Positions 25,001 to 33,500 of a DNA stretch of 52,113 nt are shown piece by piece (the stretch's first letter is position 1; each line of letters begins with the position of its first letter). Made by a program: the position numbers and the translations under genes. The stretch spans positions 1-52,113 of the forward strand of contig CBDVBD010000003.1 in assembly GCA_965372135.1 (NCBI GenBank), given 5' to 3'. The notes beneath the pieces are model-generated. The model was not told the DNA's origin and ran no database searches. It worked only from the letters and a program-made list of their open reading frames with translations. The stretch is from CBDVBD01 sp965372135 (lineage in GTDB: Bacteria; Electryoneota; RPQS01; CBDVBD01).

Positions 25001-26396
25001 GACCGTCAGCCCACTCGTAAGGAGACCCATGTCCGGAATAAATAATCAACGACCGTCCTTGGTTGATGGCATCGATCACCTGCTGAGTAGTGGCATTATA
25101 GGTATGAGTATAAAAGCGGTCAATGGTATAACCAGCGGGATCCAGATAGGCACTAATCACATAATTATGAGTGCCTTCGGTGATCTGCCAGTTGTCATTG
25201 GATGCTAAGAAGCTGGCATGAGTTTCCCAATCATTATTCCCGGTCCATTCCACGCATTCGAAATTTAATATCTTACTGATAATATTGCCCAATTGGATTG
25301 GAGTCATTACCGACAGACGACCAAGACCGATGTCCGGGAAATAATCCCCGCCCTCTACACAGGCATAATAGAGGTCTGTTGCAGGGTTGTTCTGTGTGGT
25401 TCCCACATAATGTGGAATATCATCGGTGTCACCGATCAACAGCACATACGCCGGCGGAATATCCCAGTTATCGTAGGCATTCTCAATGTAATTTTCGATA
25501 TCAATGCGTTGGGTACCGGTTTCCGCGGTGGTCGCTAAAGTGACATGATACCCCTTCTTTTCTTTCCACTCGATGTAATCCTCGAGATCGGTGCTGTTTT
25601 CATACAAGGGATCACAGATAATCAGGAATCCGACGGGAGGGGTGGGCAGCTCGTCCAACGAAGCAAGTGACGGCGGTACTTCCAGCAATTCGCCCGCCAT
25701 CATCCTGTTCTGCAACGTGCCATAACGCAATATACGCGACTGGGTTTCCAGCAGGTCGGCGTTCTCGATTTGCAACCGCAGACTCACGTGACTAACCACC
25801 CGGATTTCAGTGCGTTGAGGATTCATCTGTACCGGATACACCGTCACCGGCACAAAGGAATAAGCCCGTAAGTAGCTGCGTTCGCCGACTTCAACTTCCG
25901 GCACCGGCAGCCATCGATCCCGGCTGTAGTAATCCTGATCCCAAGCGAATTGGGCATTCTGCAGCGCTCCAGGGCGCTTCTCCACCGGCGGCTGGCGGGG
26001 ATACAAGGGTTTCTGTGCCAGGTCTGGAAGGGAAATCACCTGTTCGGTACGTTCGATCACTTCCCAGGATACACTCCCCCCTTCCGGTATAGCTATCAAC
26101 TTACGGATAGCGGGATATTCAGGTTGGCTGACAACTCCTGCCACACCTCCGTCGGGTACCTGGATTTTCAGGAAATCGCCTCCGGTGGTTGACACTTCGT
26201 CCACCCATATCCCCGATATAGTCACATCGATAATAATTTCATTGTTTCCCTGGGACAGGATGCTGACACGCACTTCTTCGGGACGGCTGGCACCGTTTAA
26301 CGGTACCCAATCAGCGGATATCGCAGATGATACCCACAAAATCACAGTAAGTGCGATAACACATCTCACTACCGTTCGTATCCACATAGCATTCAT
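22050..26396 (-). CDS. Secreted C25 (gingipain-like) cysteine protease with C-terminal sorting domain
   Basis: 1,448 residues. Signal peptide ('VIALTVILWVSSAISA'), then a propeptide-like beta region (about 30-255). The C25 domain (about 255-615) has catalytic His456 ('IYSGHGSPYEW') and Cys489 ('CSFSCQTGQFE'), 33 residues apart as in RgpB (H211/C244). Next is an Ig-like domain, then two related extracellular domains with 'GNNNGLLDYNE' and 'GNNDGILDPGE' (CARDB-like), and further beta domains. The end is a FlgD-like sorting domain ('HQNYPNPFNPETTI', 'YNVLGQQVT', 'SGVYFYRI'). It is a surface or released endopeptidase. It is the last gene of the cluster beginning near 39044, 81 bases after the response regulator. 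GGAGG lies ahead of the ATG. Confidence 0.92.
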   Translation of the reverse strand: MNAMWIRTVVRCVIALTVILWVSSAISADWVPLNGASRPEEVRVSILSQGNNEIIIDVTISGIWVDEVSTTGGDFLKIQVPDGGVAGVVSQPEYPAIRKLIAIPEGGSVSWEVIERTEQVISLPDLAQKPLYPRQPPVEKRPGALQNAQFAWDQDYYSRDRWLPVPEVEVGERSYLRAYSFVPVTVYPVQMNPQRTEIRVVSHVSLRLQIENADLLETQSRILRYGTLQNRMMAGELLEVPPSLASLDELPTPPVGFLIICDPLYENSTDLEDYIEWKEKKGYHVTLATTAETGTQRIDIENYIENAYDNWDIPPAYVLLIGDTDDIPHYVGTTQNNPATDLYYACVEGGDYFPDIGLGRLSVMTPIQLGNIISKILNFECVEWTGNNDWETHASFLASNDNWQITEGTHNYVISAYLDPAGYTIDRFYTHTYNATTQQVIDAINQGRSLIIYSGHGSPYEWADGPPMDQNDVRNLTNSVFPFVCSFSCQTGQFEYNECFGETWIREDHAAVTFWGSSVTSYWDEDDILEKELFEGFFDNQNPGDDVEFTWVSGMTNYGKIGLYQHYGSTQTVRRYFEMYNILGDPTVDLWTSVPQLVTVDHPSVVFVGANSVTVEVTDGGVPVENAMVCVMDDEICGTAYTNASGEAEILFDQPPSAPMELAIHVTGHNIHPYEGTLQVIIPSGPFVAYQSHTINDSTGNNNGLLDYNESVTLDMTLRNHGTQTATNVNVTLGCDSDLITITDSIAAFGDIGVEQEVTVEDAFEFELSPEVPDYTGIEFTVIAVSNEGSWESDFEIVAHAPDIVCTEVTVDDAAGNNDGILDPGETADLEITITNQGSSASAAMTAELTTLEALVTIGSGTGTFSALDPDQEASETFTVTASSACPLGYPAGLILSVNEAATGRSQVDRFEVEVGDATQLPTGPDNYGYMAYDSEEITGAPQYNWVEINSNLGGPGTFSNIINDDQTRVFELPFTFQYYGSDFNYIYVCSNGWVCLGYTTSTSYFNTPIPNPGGPPAMMALQWQDLNPENGGSIWVWADTVGGRFVVEYYQIHRYSPSYQWDTFEIILYDPAVYPTSTGDGQILFQYQTANDFSSCTIGIESSDQAIGIQYLYDGEYDRYGMEIVPETAILFTTVDTLSSGTVIGTASLLGGSGSIQDVTVRIGTATTNPLANGTYTLIDVPSGLQVLMASLYGYGTITMANLVVPSSGTLSGIDINLPYLEPPADLTGMAENNYLLLQWDPTVFQSAGEPQLVEVSRTLSSVASENQLHRNNRTPGNNGIDESLEFLGYVIYRDGVAIDSLVQNNEYQDIPPQNGTYEYYVTAGFTLGESDTTNHVSVLYEASNIPESGNNLLPERFALHQNYPNPFNPETTIPFDLPQAGRVTVQIYNVLGQQVTIVIDQPLPAGFHSVTWDGSGISSGVYFYRIMVMQNHAVIFEDLKKAVMLR

Positions 26397-26477
26397 GGTT
26401 AGATAACCTCCATCACACGGGAAACATGCTGATTGCGAATCAACATATTTCGTACCACTCGACGACCGCAGCGCCGG

Positions 26478-27410
26478 TTAATTCCGACGACGGTCTTTCA
26501 TCACATTCTTATCTTTCAGGGTTTTTATATGCCTTAACAGTTCATTACCCACTCGGAATACTTCCTCCGGGTGCTCGAATTGCCGGGTCTCGTTGGACAC
26601 AATGGCGGCAATTGGCACCATCAGATTGTGTTGTTGGGAATTGCCTTTACGATTTTTTACTTCCACATATCCCTGATTGCGGTCGCTTTCGTTATACGCT
26701 TCCGGCAGCAGTTGATTCAGGCGATCCACCAGTCTTTCCGCAAGGCCAACCGTCGAATTAACCGACGACAGGATACTGAATTTCTCACTTCCCAACGATG
26801 CGATATAATCATCAGCTTGGTCATTATCACTTACAACATCTCGGATAACATTGGAGACGCGAATCAGAACGTCATTGCCCTGGGTATAACCGTAATTGCT
26901 CACATACTCCCCAAATCCTTTGATGCTTAAGAACACGATCCCGAATTTTTTGTTTTGTGACAGCCGATCTCGTACTTCCGCAATCACAGCGGTAGCGCCG
27001 GGAAGCTTGGTAACCGGATCGCCGGTAAGTCCGCGACGGTATCGCGCCAATACCCACTGGATGCGTGCATCCAACTCACGCCCGTCAATACCCTTTAGTA
27101 AATAATCATCCGCCCCTACTTCCAAACCTCTAGTTTTGTCAACGGTTGCCTGACTGGTGGTCAAGAGGATAATGGGCACGAATCGGGTTTCGGACCGTGA
27201 TTTCAGGCGCTGGCACACGTCAAATCCGTCGATCCCTTCCATGGTCAAATCCAGCAACACTAGATCGGGAGGAGATTCCATCACTTTCTTGATCCCCTCT
27301 AGCCCATCTTTGGCAGTATCAACCCAATAGTCCATGGTCTCAAGTGTCAAGACCATTAATTCCCGGTGGGTTTCGCTGTCGTCGATTACTAATATATGTT
27401 CTCCAGCCAT
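26478..27410 (-). CDS. Response regulator with degenerate GGDEF domain
   Basis: 310 residues. The receiver domain (1-125) has the acidic pair D10/D11, the phosphoacceptor D54 ('LVLLDLTMEG'), T84 and K106 ('DDYLLKG'). Residues about 130-300 fold like a GGDEF domain, with 'GFGEYVSNYGYTQGNDVLIR', but the signature is 'SLGSEKF' (205-211) instead of GG(D/E)EF. It is therefore probably not a diguanylate cyclase and may serve as a nucleotide-sensing or protein-binding module. It lies between the TPR-SLH lipoprotein and C25 protease genes. No histidine kinase is encoded nearby. GGAGA precedes the ATG. Confidence 0.88.
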   Translation of the reverse strand: MAGEHILVIDDSETHRELMVLTLETMDYWVDTAKDGLEGIKKVMESPPDLVLLDLTMEGIDGFDVCQRLKSRSETRFVPIILLTTSQATVDKTRGLEVGADDYLLKGIDGRELDARIQWVLARYRRGLTGDPVTKLPGATAVIAEVRDRLSQNKKFGIVFLSIKGFGEYVSNYGYTQGNDVLIRVSNVIRDVVSDNDQADDYIASLGSEKFSILSSVNSTVGLAERLVDRLNQLLPEAYNESDRNQGYVEVKNRKGNSQQHNLMVPIAAIVSNETRQFEHPEEVFRVGNELLRHIKTLKDKNVMKDRRRN

Positions 27411-27488
27411 GTCATCTCCAAATGTAGAAACGGAGAGTCGATATGCCCCACGTGACTCCTACTATGCTAAATGCCAAGCTGCTTCGAG

Positions 27489-28646
27489 TTAAAATGTCTG
27501 CCGTAGTGCGTTTTGGAAATCTCGGATCGCCAGCAGTGCATCAGCACCGGACACATGATCCATCGGGGAAAATTCACCATCCATATTGGTTTTTAATATA
27601 CCCCGTTCCACACACAACATAGCAGCGTTATACGCCCAGTGGTCGCTCCGCATATCAGGGAAATGAGACGTTTCACCGATGTATCGGGTAAGAATGGCGT
27701 CGTCGCCGGTCTTTAATACGATGATGTGCTGCAGAAATCCGGCGAAGTCGGAACGCGTCACCAGTTCATCGGGACGGAAGGTGTGATCCGGAAATACTTC
27801 CATACCATCGATGTAGATAATCTCTTTCAGCCATGATGCCGCCCAGTGATCCTGAATATCGGTAGCTTCCGGCGCTTCAGCCAGTCCCGGTTCCTCCGGC
27901 TGGTAGGTTGTGGGATCTTCCGGAGCCTGGAATCCGGTGTCGTACTGTTTGGGGCGCTTCTTTTCCAGCAACTCCACCAATTTCAGCTCCTCCATAAACA
28001 GTACCGCCATATCGGCGCGATCGATCGCTTCAATCAGCGCAATCTCCCTGCCCTTGACGGAAATGGGTGATGCCATCACGATCTTCTTAACCAGTTCCCA
28101 CTGTTCGGTTGCCCGGACACTCCAATCGTCCTTAAATCCCACCACGGTTCCGAAGGCTCCTTCCGATTCCGGAAACATGTGGGCTTCCTTGTAGCCCACC
28201 CCAAGGTAGTAGTATGTTTCGGAAGAATTGGGTTCCAAATCGAGCGCTTTTTCGAACGCCTTCTTGGCGTCTTTCATCCAATTGCCATCTTTGGCACGAG
28301 CAATCACCCTGCCCTTGGCGATCCAGCAATCCACGCATTTGTCGTCTAAGCTCAATGCTCGCTTGTAGTTATCTTCAGCGCTTTTAAAATCGCCGCCCAT
28401 AGCATCCACCAATGCCAATCCGGCGTAGGCACGGGGAAAATCCGGGTCGATGCCTTTGGCGCGTTCGAAGGATGATCGCGCTGCAATCAAGTCGCCCCGA
28501 TCCAGCATATCCATTCCACGATCACAGTGAATCCTGGGATCGTCCAGTACCGATTCCGGCGGGATGGGTTTCTGACCGCACCCCATCATCATTGCCATTA
28601 ATATGGTCAACATGGCAATCATTGCCACAACAGACATTCTATTCAT
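27489..28646 (-). CDS. Lipoprotein with TPR and SLH domains
   Basis: 385 residues with a lipoprotein signal ending in 'AMMMGCGQ' (Cys is the likely lipidation site). TPR units are at about 42-165 ('CDRGMDMLDRGDLIAARSSF', 'AYAGLALVDAMGGDFKSAED', 'YYYLGVGYKEAHMFPESEGA'). The C-terminal third (about 255-380) has S-layer-homology-like repeats: 'HWAASWLKEIIYIDGMEVFP', 'FRPDELVTRSDFAGFLQHI', 'DHWAYNAAMLCVERGI'. SLH repeats bind cell-wall polymers or peptidoglycan-linked glycans, so this protein could tether the TPR scaffold to the wall. It starts with GGGAGG and follows the LPP20-like gene after 72 bases. Confidence 0.85.
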   Translation of the reverse strand: MNRMSVVAMIAMLTILMAMMMGCGQKPIPPESVLDDPRIHCDRGMDMLDRGDLIAARSSFERAKGIDPDFPRAYAGLALVDAMGGDFKSAEDNYKRALSLDDKCVDCWIAKGRVIARAKDGNWMKDAKKAFEKALDLEPNSSETYYYLGVGYKEAHMFPESEGAFGTVVGFKDDWSVRATEQWELVKKIVMASPISVKGREIALIEAIDRADMAVLFMEELKLVELLEKKRPKQYDTGFQAPEDPTTYQPEEPGLAEAPEATDIQDHWAASWLKEIIYIDGMEVFPDHTFRPDELVTRSDFAGFLQHIIVLKTGDDAILTRYIGETSHFPDMRSDHWAYNAAMLCVERGILKTNMDGEFSPMDHVSGADALLAIRDFQNALRQTF

Positions 28647-28718
28647 GATACCTCCCTTTATTGGGAATTATTGAGTCCTCTGACGCAGGTTGTTTGATTT
28701 ACCGAAATTCGCCGATGA

Positions 28719-29546
28719 TCAATCCACCACTAACATCACACGGCACTTTTTCAGGAAGTTCAGGTTTTCCTCCATACTGTGCAATGTGTTGGCGTCGTTG
28801 TTGGCGATCACTATGTCGGTTTTGTTGGGACCTTCGGAACGTAATGCTTTGATTACTAAAGGATTATCAGTAACACGTTCGTTCTCCTGGACTTGATCCA
28901 GGTCACGCCCGTATCCAACCATCCCCTGCTGAATTGCCCATTCGCGGGATACATAGCGGCTGCCGTACACTTCATCGGCATCCTCGTTCAAGATTTTCGG
29001 TGCCATGGCGGGACGAATTCCCAACCCCCGGGCATCCACAATCAGCCCGGTATAGACCTGATTTGCCGGGGCGGGCTGCGGCTCTACAATGGGTGTTCCA
29101 GCGCCCATGTTGGGGAATTTTTCGGGCATAACCACTGCCACCACATCACCCAACGCCATCGCCATGGTGACTTCAATACTGCCATCGGACTTGTAATCAG
29201 GTTCGCCCACCTGCCAGAAGTTCCGCACCACGCCTTCCACTCGGGTTCTGATGACATCGCTTTCCAGCGTGAAATCGCGGATGGTGGTTTCGGAATCCAA
29301 GTACATGCCGTTGACAGTGGCAAGCATCTGGCGCAGGGCATCGCTTTTTGCTACCAGTATTTGCCCGGCACGACGGCCCTTGCCGCCCGGTTCACCAATT
29401 CCGGTAGCGGTTATTATTTGAGTCGTCCAGTTAATGTTACCCTGCACTCCAACCTGTTGCACCACATCTTGTGCCAACACAGGCATGGTGAACCAGAGTA
29501 ACATCAGCATGCTCAATGTTGTAATGATGATATTCCGGAATTTCAT
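28719..29546 (-). CDS. Exported LPP20/FlgP-like protein
   Basis: 275 residues with a signal peptide ('LSMLMLLWFTMPVLAQ'). The mature N-terminal half matches the LPP20-type domain: 'ITATGIGEPGG', 'ILVAKSDALRQMLATVNGMY', then 'VEGVVRNFWQVGEP' and 'GSIEVTMAMALGDV'. The second half contains 'YTGLIVDARGLGIRPAMAPK', a segment seen in the same family, and 'VIANNDANTLHSMEENLNFL'. Such proteins are periplasmic or outer-membrane-associated; the best known members support flagellar outer rings, but no flagellar genes are here. It lies 99 bases downstream of the FecR-domain gene and is probably part of the same envelope complex. Confidence 0.8.
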   Translation of the reverse strand: MKFRNIIITTLSMLMLLWFTMPVLAQDVVQQVGVQGNINWTTQIITATGIGEPGGKGRRAGQILVAKSDALRQMLATVNGMYLDSETTIRDFTLESDVIRTRVEGVVRNFWQVGEPDYKSDGSIEVTMAMALGDVVAVVMPEKFPNMGAGTPIVEPQPAPANQVYTGLIVDARGLGIRPAMAPKILNEDADEVYGSRYVSREWAIQQGMVGYGRDLDQVQENERVTDNPLVIKALRSEGPNKTDIVIANNDANTLHSMEENLNFLKKCRVMLVVD

Positions 29547-29645
29547 GAAACATCCTCCCTTTGAATTGTCTCTCCTACAATCGTTCGGTCTTTTTGTTGA
29601 TATTTATCGTAATTAGCTGTAAAACTTGTTTTATTCGGGTTAGTT

Positions 29646-30461
29646 TTATCGGCCACGCAGCCTGTTCCGTTCCAGGTTCCACTTGACCCAGTCCGATTTT
29701 TCATCGAGATCATTCATAGAAAAGTCACCGGATGACAACACCTGACCCCGGGAATCGATCCGAATCTGCTGCAGGTTCTTCACGATATACACCCATTGTT
29801 CCAGTGACACCGACTTGGGTCCTGCCACGCTGGCAGGACCGGCTACGGAGGAAGGACCTTGGATGCTGCCGGGAACGGCACCTTGGGTCGGCTCAATGGT
29901 CGGTAGATTCAGCGGAGTGATGTCTTGACGTTCCGGGGCATTGGTGATTACCACTTCACCGGTATATACCTTCAACTGGGTAGTGGAATCCCCGCCAACG
30001 CTGATCCGGAGGCTGGTGCCGGTGATGGCGGAACCCGCCACCGGGGAATTGACCTGGAAGGATGCGTCCGCCGACACTTCATCCACCAACGCCCACAGAT
30101 CCCCTTCCTCCACATTGATCATGGTCTCGTCACGGTGTTCCACGGTTTCTTCATACAGCTTCACAATGTCGATGGTTGTGTTAGGTGCCAAGCGGATAAC
30201 ATCCAGCTCCCGAAGCTCCATCTCGGCACGGGACTCATCGAAAGTCCTGACCTTTTCCCCGGAATACACTTCGGTCTGCTCCTGGGCTCGCAGCCATTCC
30301 GGGCTGTCCGGTGGTTTCTTCTTTACGCTGCCTTTAACGTAGGTTACTACGCCGTGTTCGTCAGTTAAACTTGTATCCTGGGCAACACCGTCAAATACTG
30401 GACACATCAAGACGATCAGTATCAAACAAGCACTTGCCAGGAAAACTATCCCGGATTTCAT
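29646..30461 (-). CDS. Exported FecR-domain protein
   Basis: 271 residues with a signal peptide ('FLASACLILIVLMCPVFDG'). The FecR domain spans about residues 37-175: 'GVVTYVKGSVKKK', 'YSGEKVRTFDESRAEMELR', 'VIRLAPNTTIDI', 'EEGDLWALVDEV', 'VNSPVAGSAITGTSLRI'. Three tandem hexapeptides follow (GPSSVA, GPASVA, GPKSVS), then a charged helical tail. There is no cytoplasmic anti-sigma domain or membrane helix, so it is the stand-alone periplasmic FecR type rather than a FecA/FecI regulator. It is encoded next to the large CHAT protein. GGGAGG precedes the ATG and a good promoter lies upstream. Confidence 0.87.
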   Translation of the reverse strand: MKSGIVFLASACLILIVLMCPVFDGVAQDTSLTDEHGVVTYVKGSVKKKPPDSPEWLRAQEQTEVYSGEKVRTFDESRAEMELRELDVIRLAPNTTIDIVKLYEETVEHRDETMINVEEGDLWALVDEVSADASFQVNSPVAGSAITGTSLRISVGGDSTTQLKVYTGEVVITNAPERQDITPLNLPTIEPTQGAVPGSIQGPSSVAGPASVAGPKSVSLEQWVYIVKNLQQIRIDSRGQVLSSGDFSMNDLDEKSDWVKWNLERNRLRGR

Positions 30462-30494
30462 TATACCTCCCGTTACACTTTTCCCAATTTAGTA

Positions 30495-30523
30495 AAATTA
30501 ACATTACTTTTCCAAAAAGTCAA
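30495..30523 (-). promoter_or_regulatory. Predicted promoter for the FecR-LPP20-SLH genes
   Basis: On the minus strand TTGACT (30518-30523), a 17-nt spacer and TAATTT (30495-30500) lie in the 100-base gap ahead of the FecR-domain gene, about 34 bases before its ATG. The -35 is near consensus and the -10 weak. The same stretch (TTTTTG, then TAATTTTA) also resembles the Bacteroidota-type TTTG / TAnnTTTG promoter. Confidence 0.45.
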
Positions 30524-30561
30524 GTACAGAGTGCTTAAAATACGAAAGAAATCTCCAACTT

Positions 30562-33500
30562 TTAATATAGCATAATATATCCCGCCCAATACGCTGGATG
30601 CGCATTCACCTTGTCCCGAACCGCCAACTGGGCTCGTCTCAAGGTTATTATCTCCTTCAATGTACCAGATACCGATCCGTTCCCAGGTTTGTGCTCCCGC
30701 AAGTACCGGTAGAACAACTTGGCGGTCACAGCCGCTGCCAAATCATCCACTTTCCACAACGGTGCAATCACTTTCGAACACCCGGCAACTTGGAAGGCTT
30801 TTGGAAGAATAGGAACTGTGGGACGATTACCCTTGTCATTTTCCGGGCAGAGGTTCAGGAATACCAGCGGGCAATCCAGTGCGGTGCCTGCGATTTCCCG
30901 AGCTTGCCACACTCCGTCGTGATCAGCATCACCCTGCATAACAATCCCGGATGCCAATATATCATCGGGATCACTCCACCCATGGCAGGCGAAATGCAGC
31001 ACTAAGTCGTTAGTGGTTGTAGTATCGAATATCCCTTCCCTGGATTGACCGTTGACAAACGCAGTGGCAATGGGTTCCTCCAAAGTAATACGTTGCACCT
31101 CCCGCTGGGCAAAGATTAAATCGTCATCCACGCGATCAGAATGGGGATATGCCATCGCCCATAGATTCTGGAAAGGCCGCTCCTGGGCAGCTAAACGACT
31201 CAGATGATTTAACGTGGACAGAGTCAATATGGGAAAGCGGTCGATCAACATCCGGCTGTCGTTATCCATCAACGCATTGAACGGCACCGACCACAAGGGA
31301 CCATCGGGCAGCACGATAACCTGTCGAGAATCCGTTAACCAAGGTTCCGCAGGCTCAATCAGTATCCGGTACAGCTCATGGGACACTTCATCCACCGAGA
31401 GCAGTTTCACTACCGCAGTATTAAGCTCATCCGCCAACTGTTGCAGGGTCAACTGGTTGCCGGTAATGCCATGTACTACAAGTGCACTGGAGGTGGCGAT
31501 AAAAAGGTTAGCAGTATCGGGCGTTACGTGGTAGGATAATAGTACCGATCCTTCCGGAATAACCTGCTGTAATTCGCGCCAATCGGGAGATTGGAACCCG
31601 TGTTCCGAGTCGATATATCCTTCCAATTGGAACGGTTGATGTTGCAGCCACCGCCGTTTCCGATCGGAAGTCAAGATAGCGGACTCATAATCATCATCGG
31701 CAATTGCAGTTCCCATAGCCAAATCGAACGGGTCAACCGGCTGTCCTGGGATGCCGGTGGGGTGAATATCGGCGCTGGCGACAGGATCATCTTCCAGGAC
31801 AACCATAGCCCGACGGAAGGCTTCCATGGCTTGCTGCCGCCGATTGGTCTCCCGGTATATCTGCCCCCGAAGCTGCCAAATCCGCCACAGATATGCCCCC
31901 AATGGACGATCCCGTACCGCTTCCTGTGCTCGATCCAACATCTCCAATGCATCTTGGTTGTTACCGGTCTCGTACTGCACCAATGCCGACCCAAGGTATG
32001 CTTTAACTACCGGACGTCTGTCACTCAATGGTGATCCCACAGACACTGCCAGGGATAAAGTACTCAGTGCGCTGTCCAACAGCCCGGTCGCACGAAACGC
32101 CAAGCCCAGATTCGCCAAATCGTGCGCCAGCCCGGTGGTACGCTTCAGATGACCATCTAACTGCTGCGCTTCTTTGAATCTAAGTACGGCGCGATCCGGC
32201 TTTCCTGATTGTAATTCGATCAAGCCTAAGTTGCGGGTGATAGTTGCCATGTTGGCGCTGTCCCCCTGGTCGGTAGCAAGTGCCAGAGCGGTACCGGCAA
32301 GTTCCACCGCCTGGTCGCGATGTCCCAGGCTCAAGGCGATCAGACTACGGGTATTTTGATTCAACAACCGATAGGAATTATCCCCAACTCGCTGAAACAG
32401 GCTGTCTGCCCGGAGCGCCCAGCGTCCGGCTTCCGGCAGCCTGCCGGACTCCCAATATAAATCCGCCATCCGCTGCATCAAATACCCCAACTGTACCGTG
32501 TCGGTTCCAGCGATTTCCAGCGCTTGCCGGGTGTAGGATAACGCCTCCTGATATCGACCGATTACTGATAATATCCGGCTTTTTATTTCATAGATCGACA
32601 GCGCGAGGGGGATTAGTGTCTCCGATAATCCCACTTTCTCCAATAGAGTTTCGGCATCATCCAGTGTAATTAGCGCAGATTCGACTTCGTCAAATTCGTA
32701 CTGGATCTTAGCCTGCTGCGCTAAACACTTAAGCTCCATATCTTCGTTGTCTGCTTCTTTGGAAACACGGAGGGCTTTGGTAACCGCTTGCAATGCCATC
32801 TCAGATTCACGGGATGACCGGTATAGGTCGCTCTGACTCAAATAGGCGTTGACTTGTGACGGTAGATCGGCATCAGCCTGTGCCGATTCCAGTACATGAT
32901 CCCAGGAGATCAGAGCGTTGGTGACATCGCTGGCTTGGGTATAAAAAACCGCCAGGTTCTGCCATCCGAGCCGCACACCGTCATGATCGCCAGCCTGCTG
33001 GGCGGATTCCAGCAACCTACGCTGGATTTCAACCGCATCCTGCCATCGACCACTTTCATTGGCAGCCCGCAACAGCAGCTTGTCAATATTGGATAACACT
33101 GCCTCCTGACCAAGTGTGACCGCCATCCGTCGAGCGCGTAGATAGTATCGCGATGCCCATTTGGGGTTACCCTCCTGCAGTTTCAGGTTACCTTTTAGGA
33201 TGGTGCGCCGAAAGTTGTCCTGGGCATAGGCTGTCGCCTGAGCGGGCTTCATACCCCGTGCTCCCAGCAGTATCCAGTCCTTGCATCGAGCATCAGTTCC
33301 GCTGTTGGATAACGACGCAATTGCATCCACCGCATTCATATCCATTAGCAATCTACTGAAGTCGATGACCGTTCTTAAATCAATATCAGTCTTGGGAATG
33401 ATCACTACCGTCGGCACACCAGCGAACATAAAGCTGCGCAGCAGGGCATTAACTACTAACCCCTGCCGCTGATTCTCTACATCCTGAATATTCCATTTTA

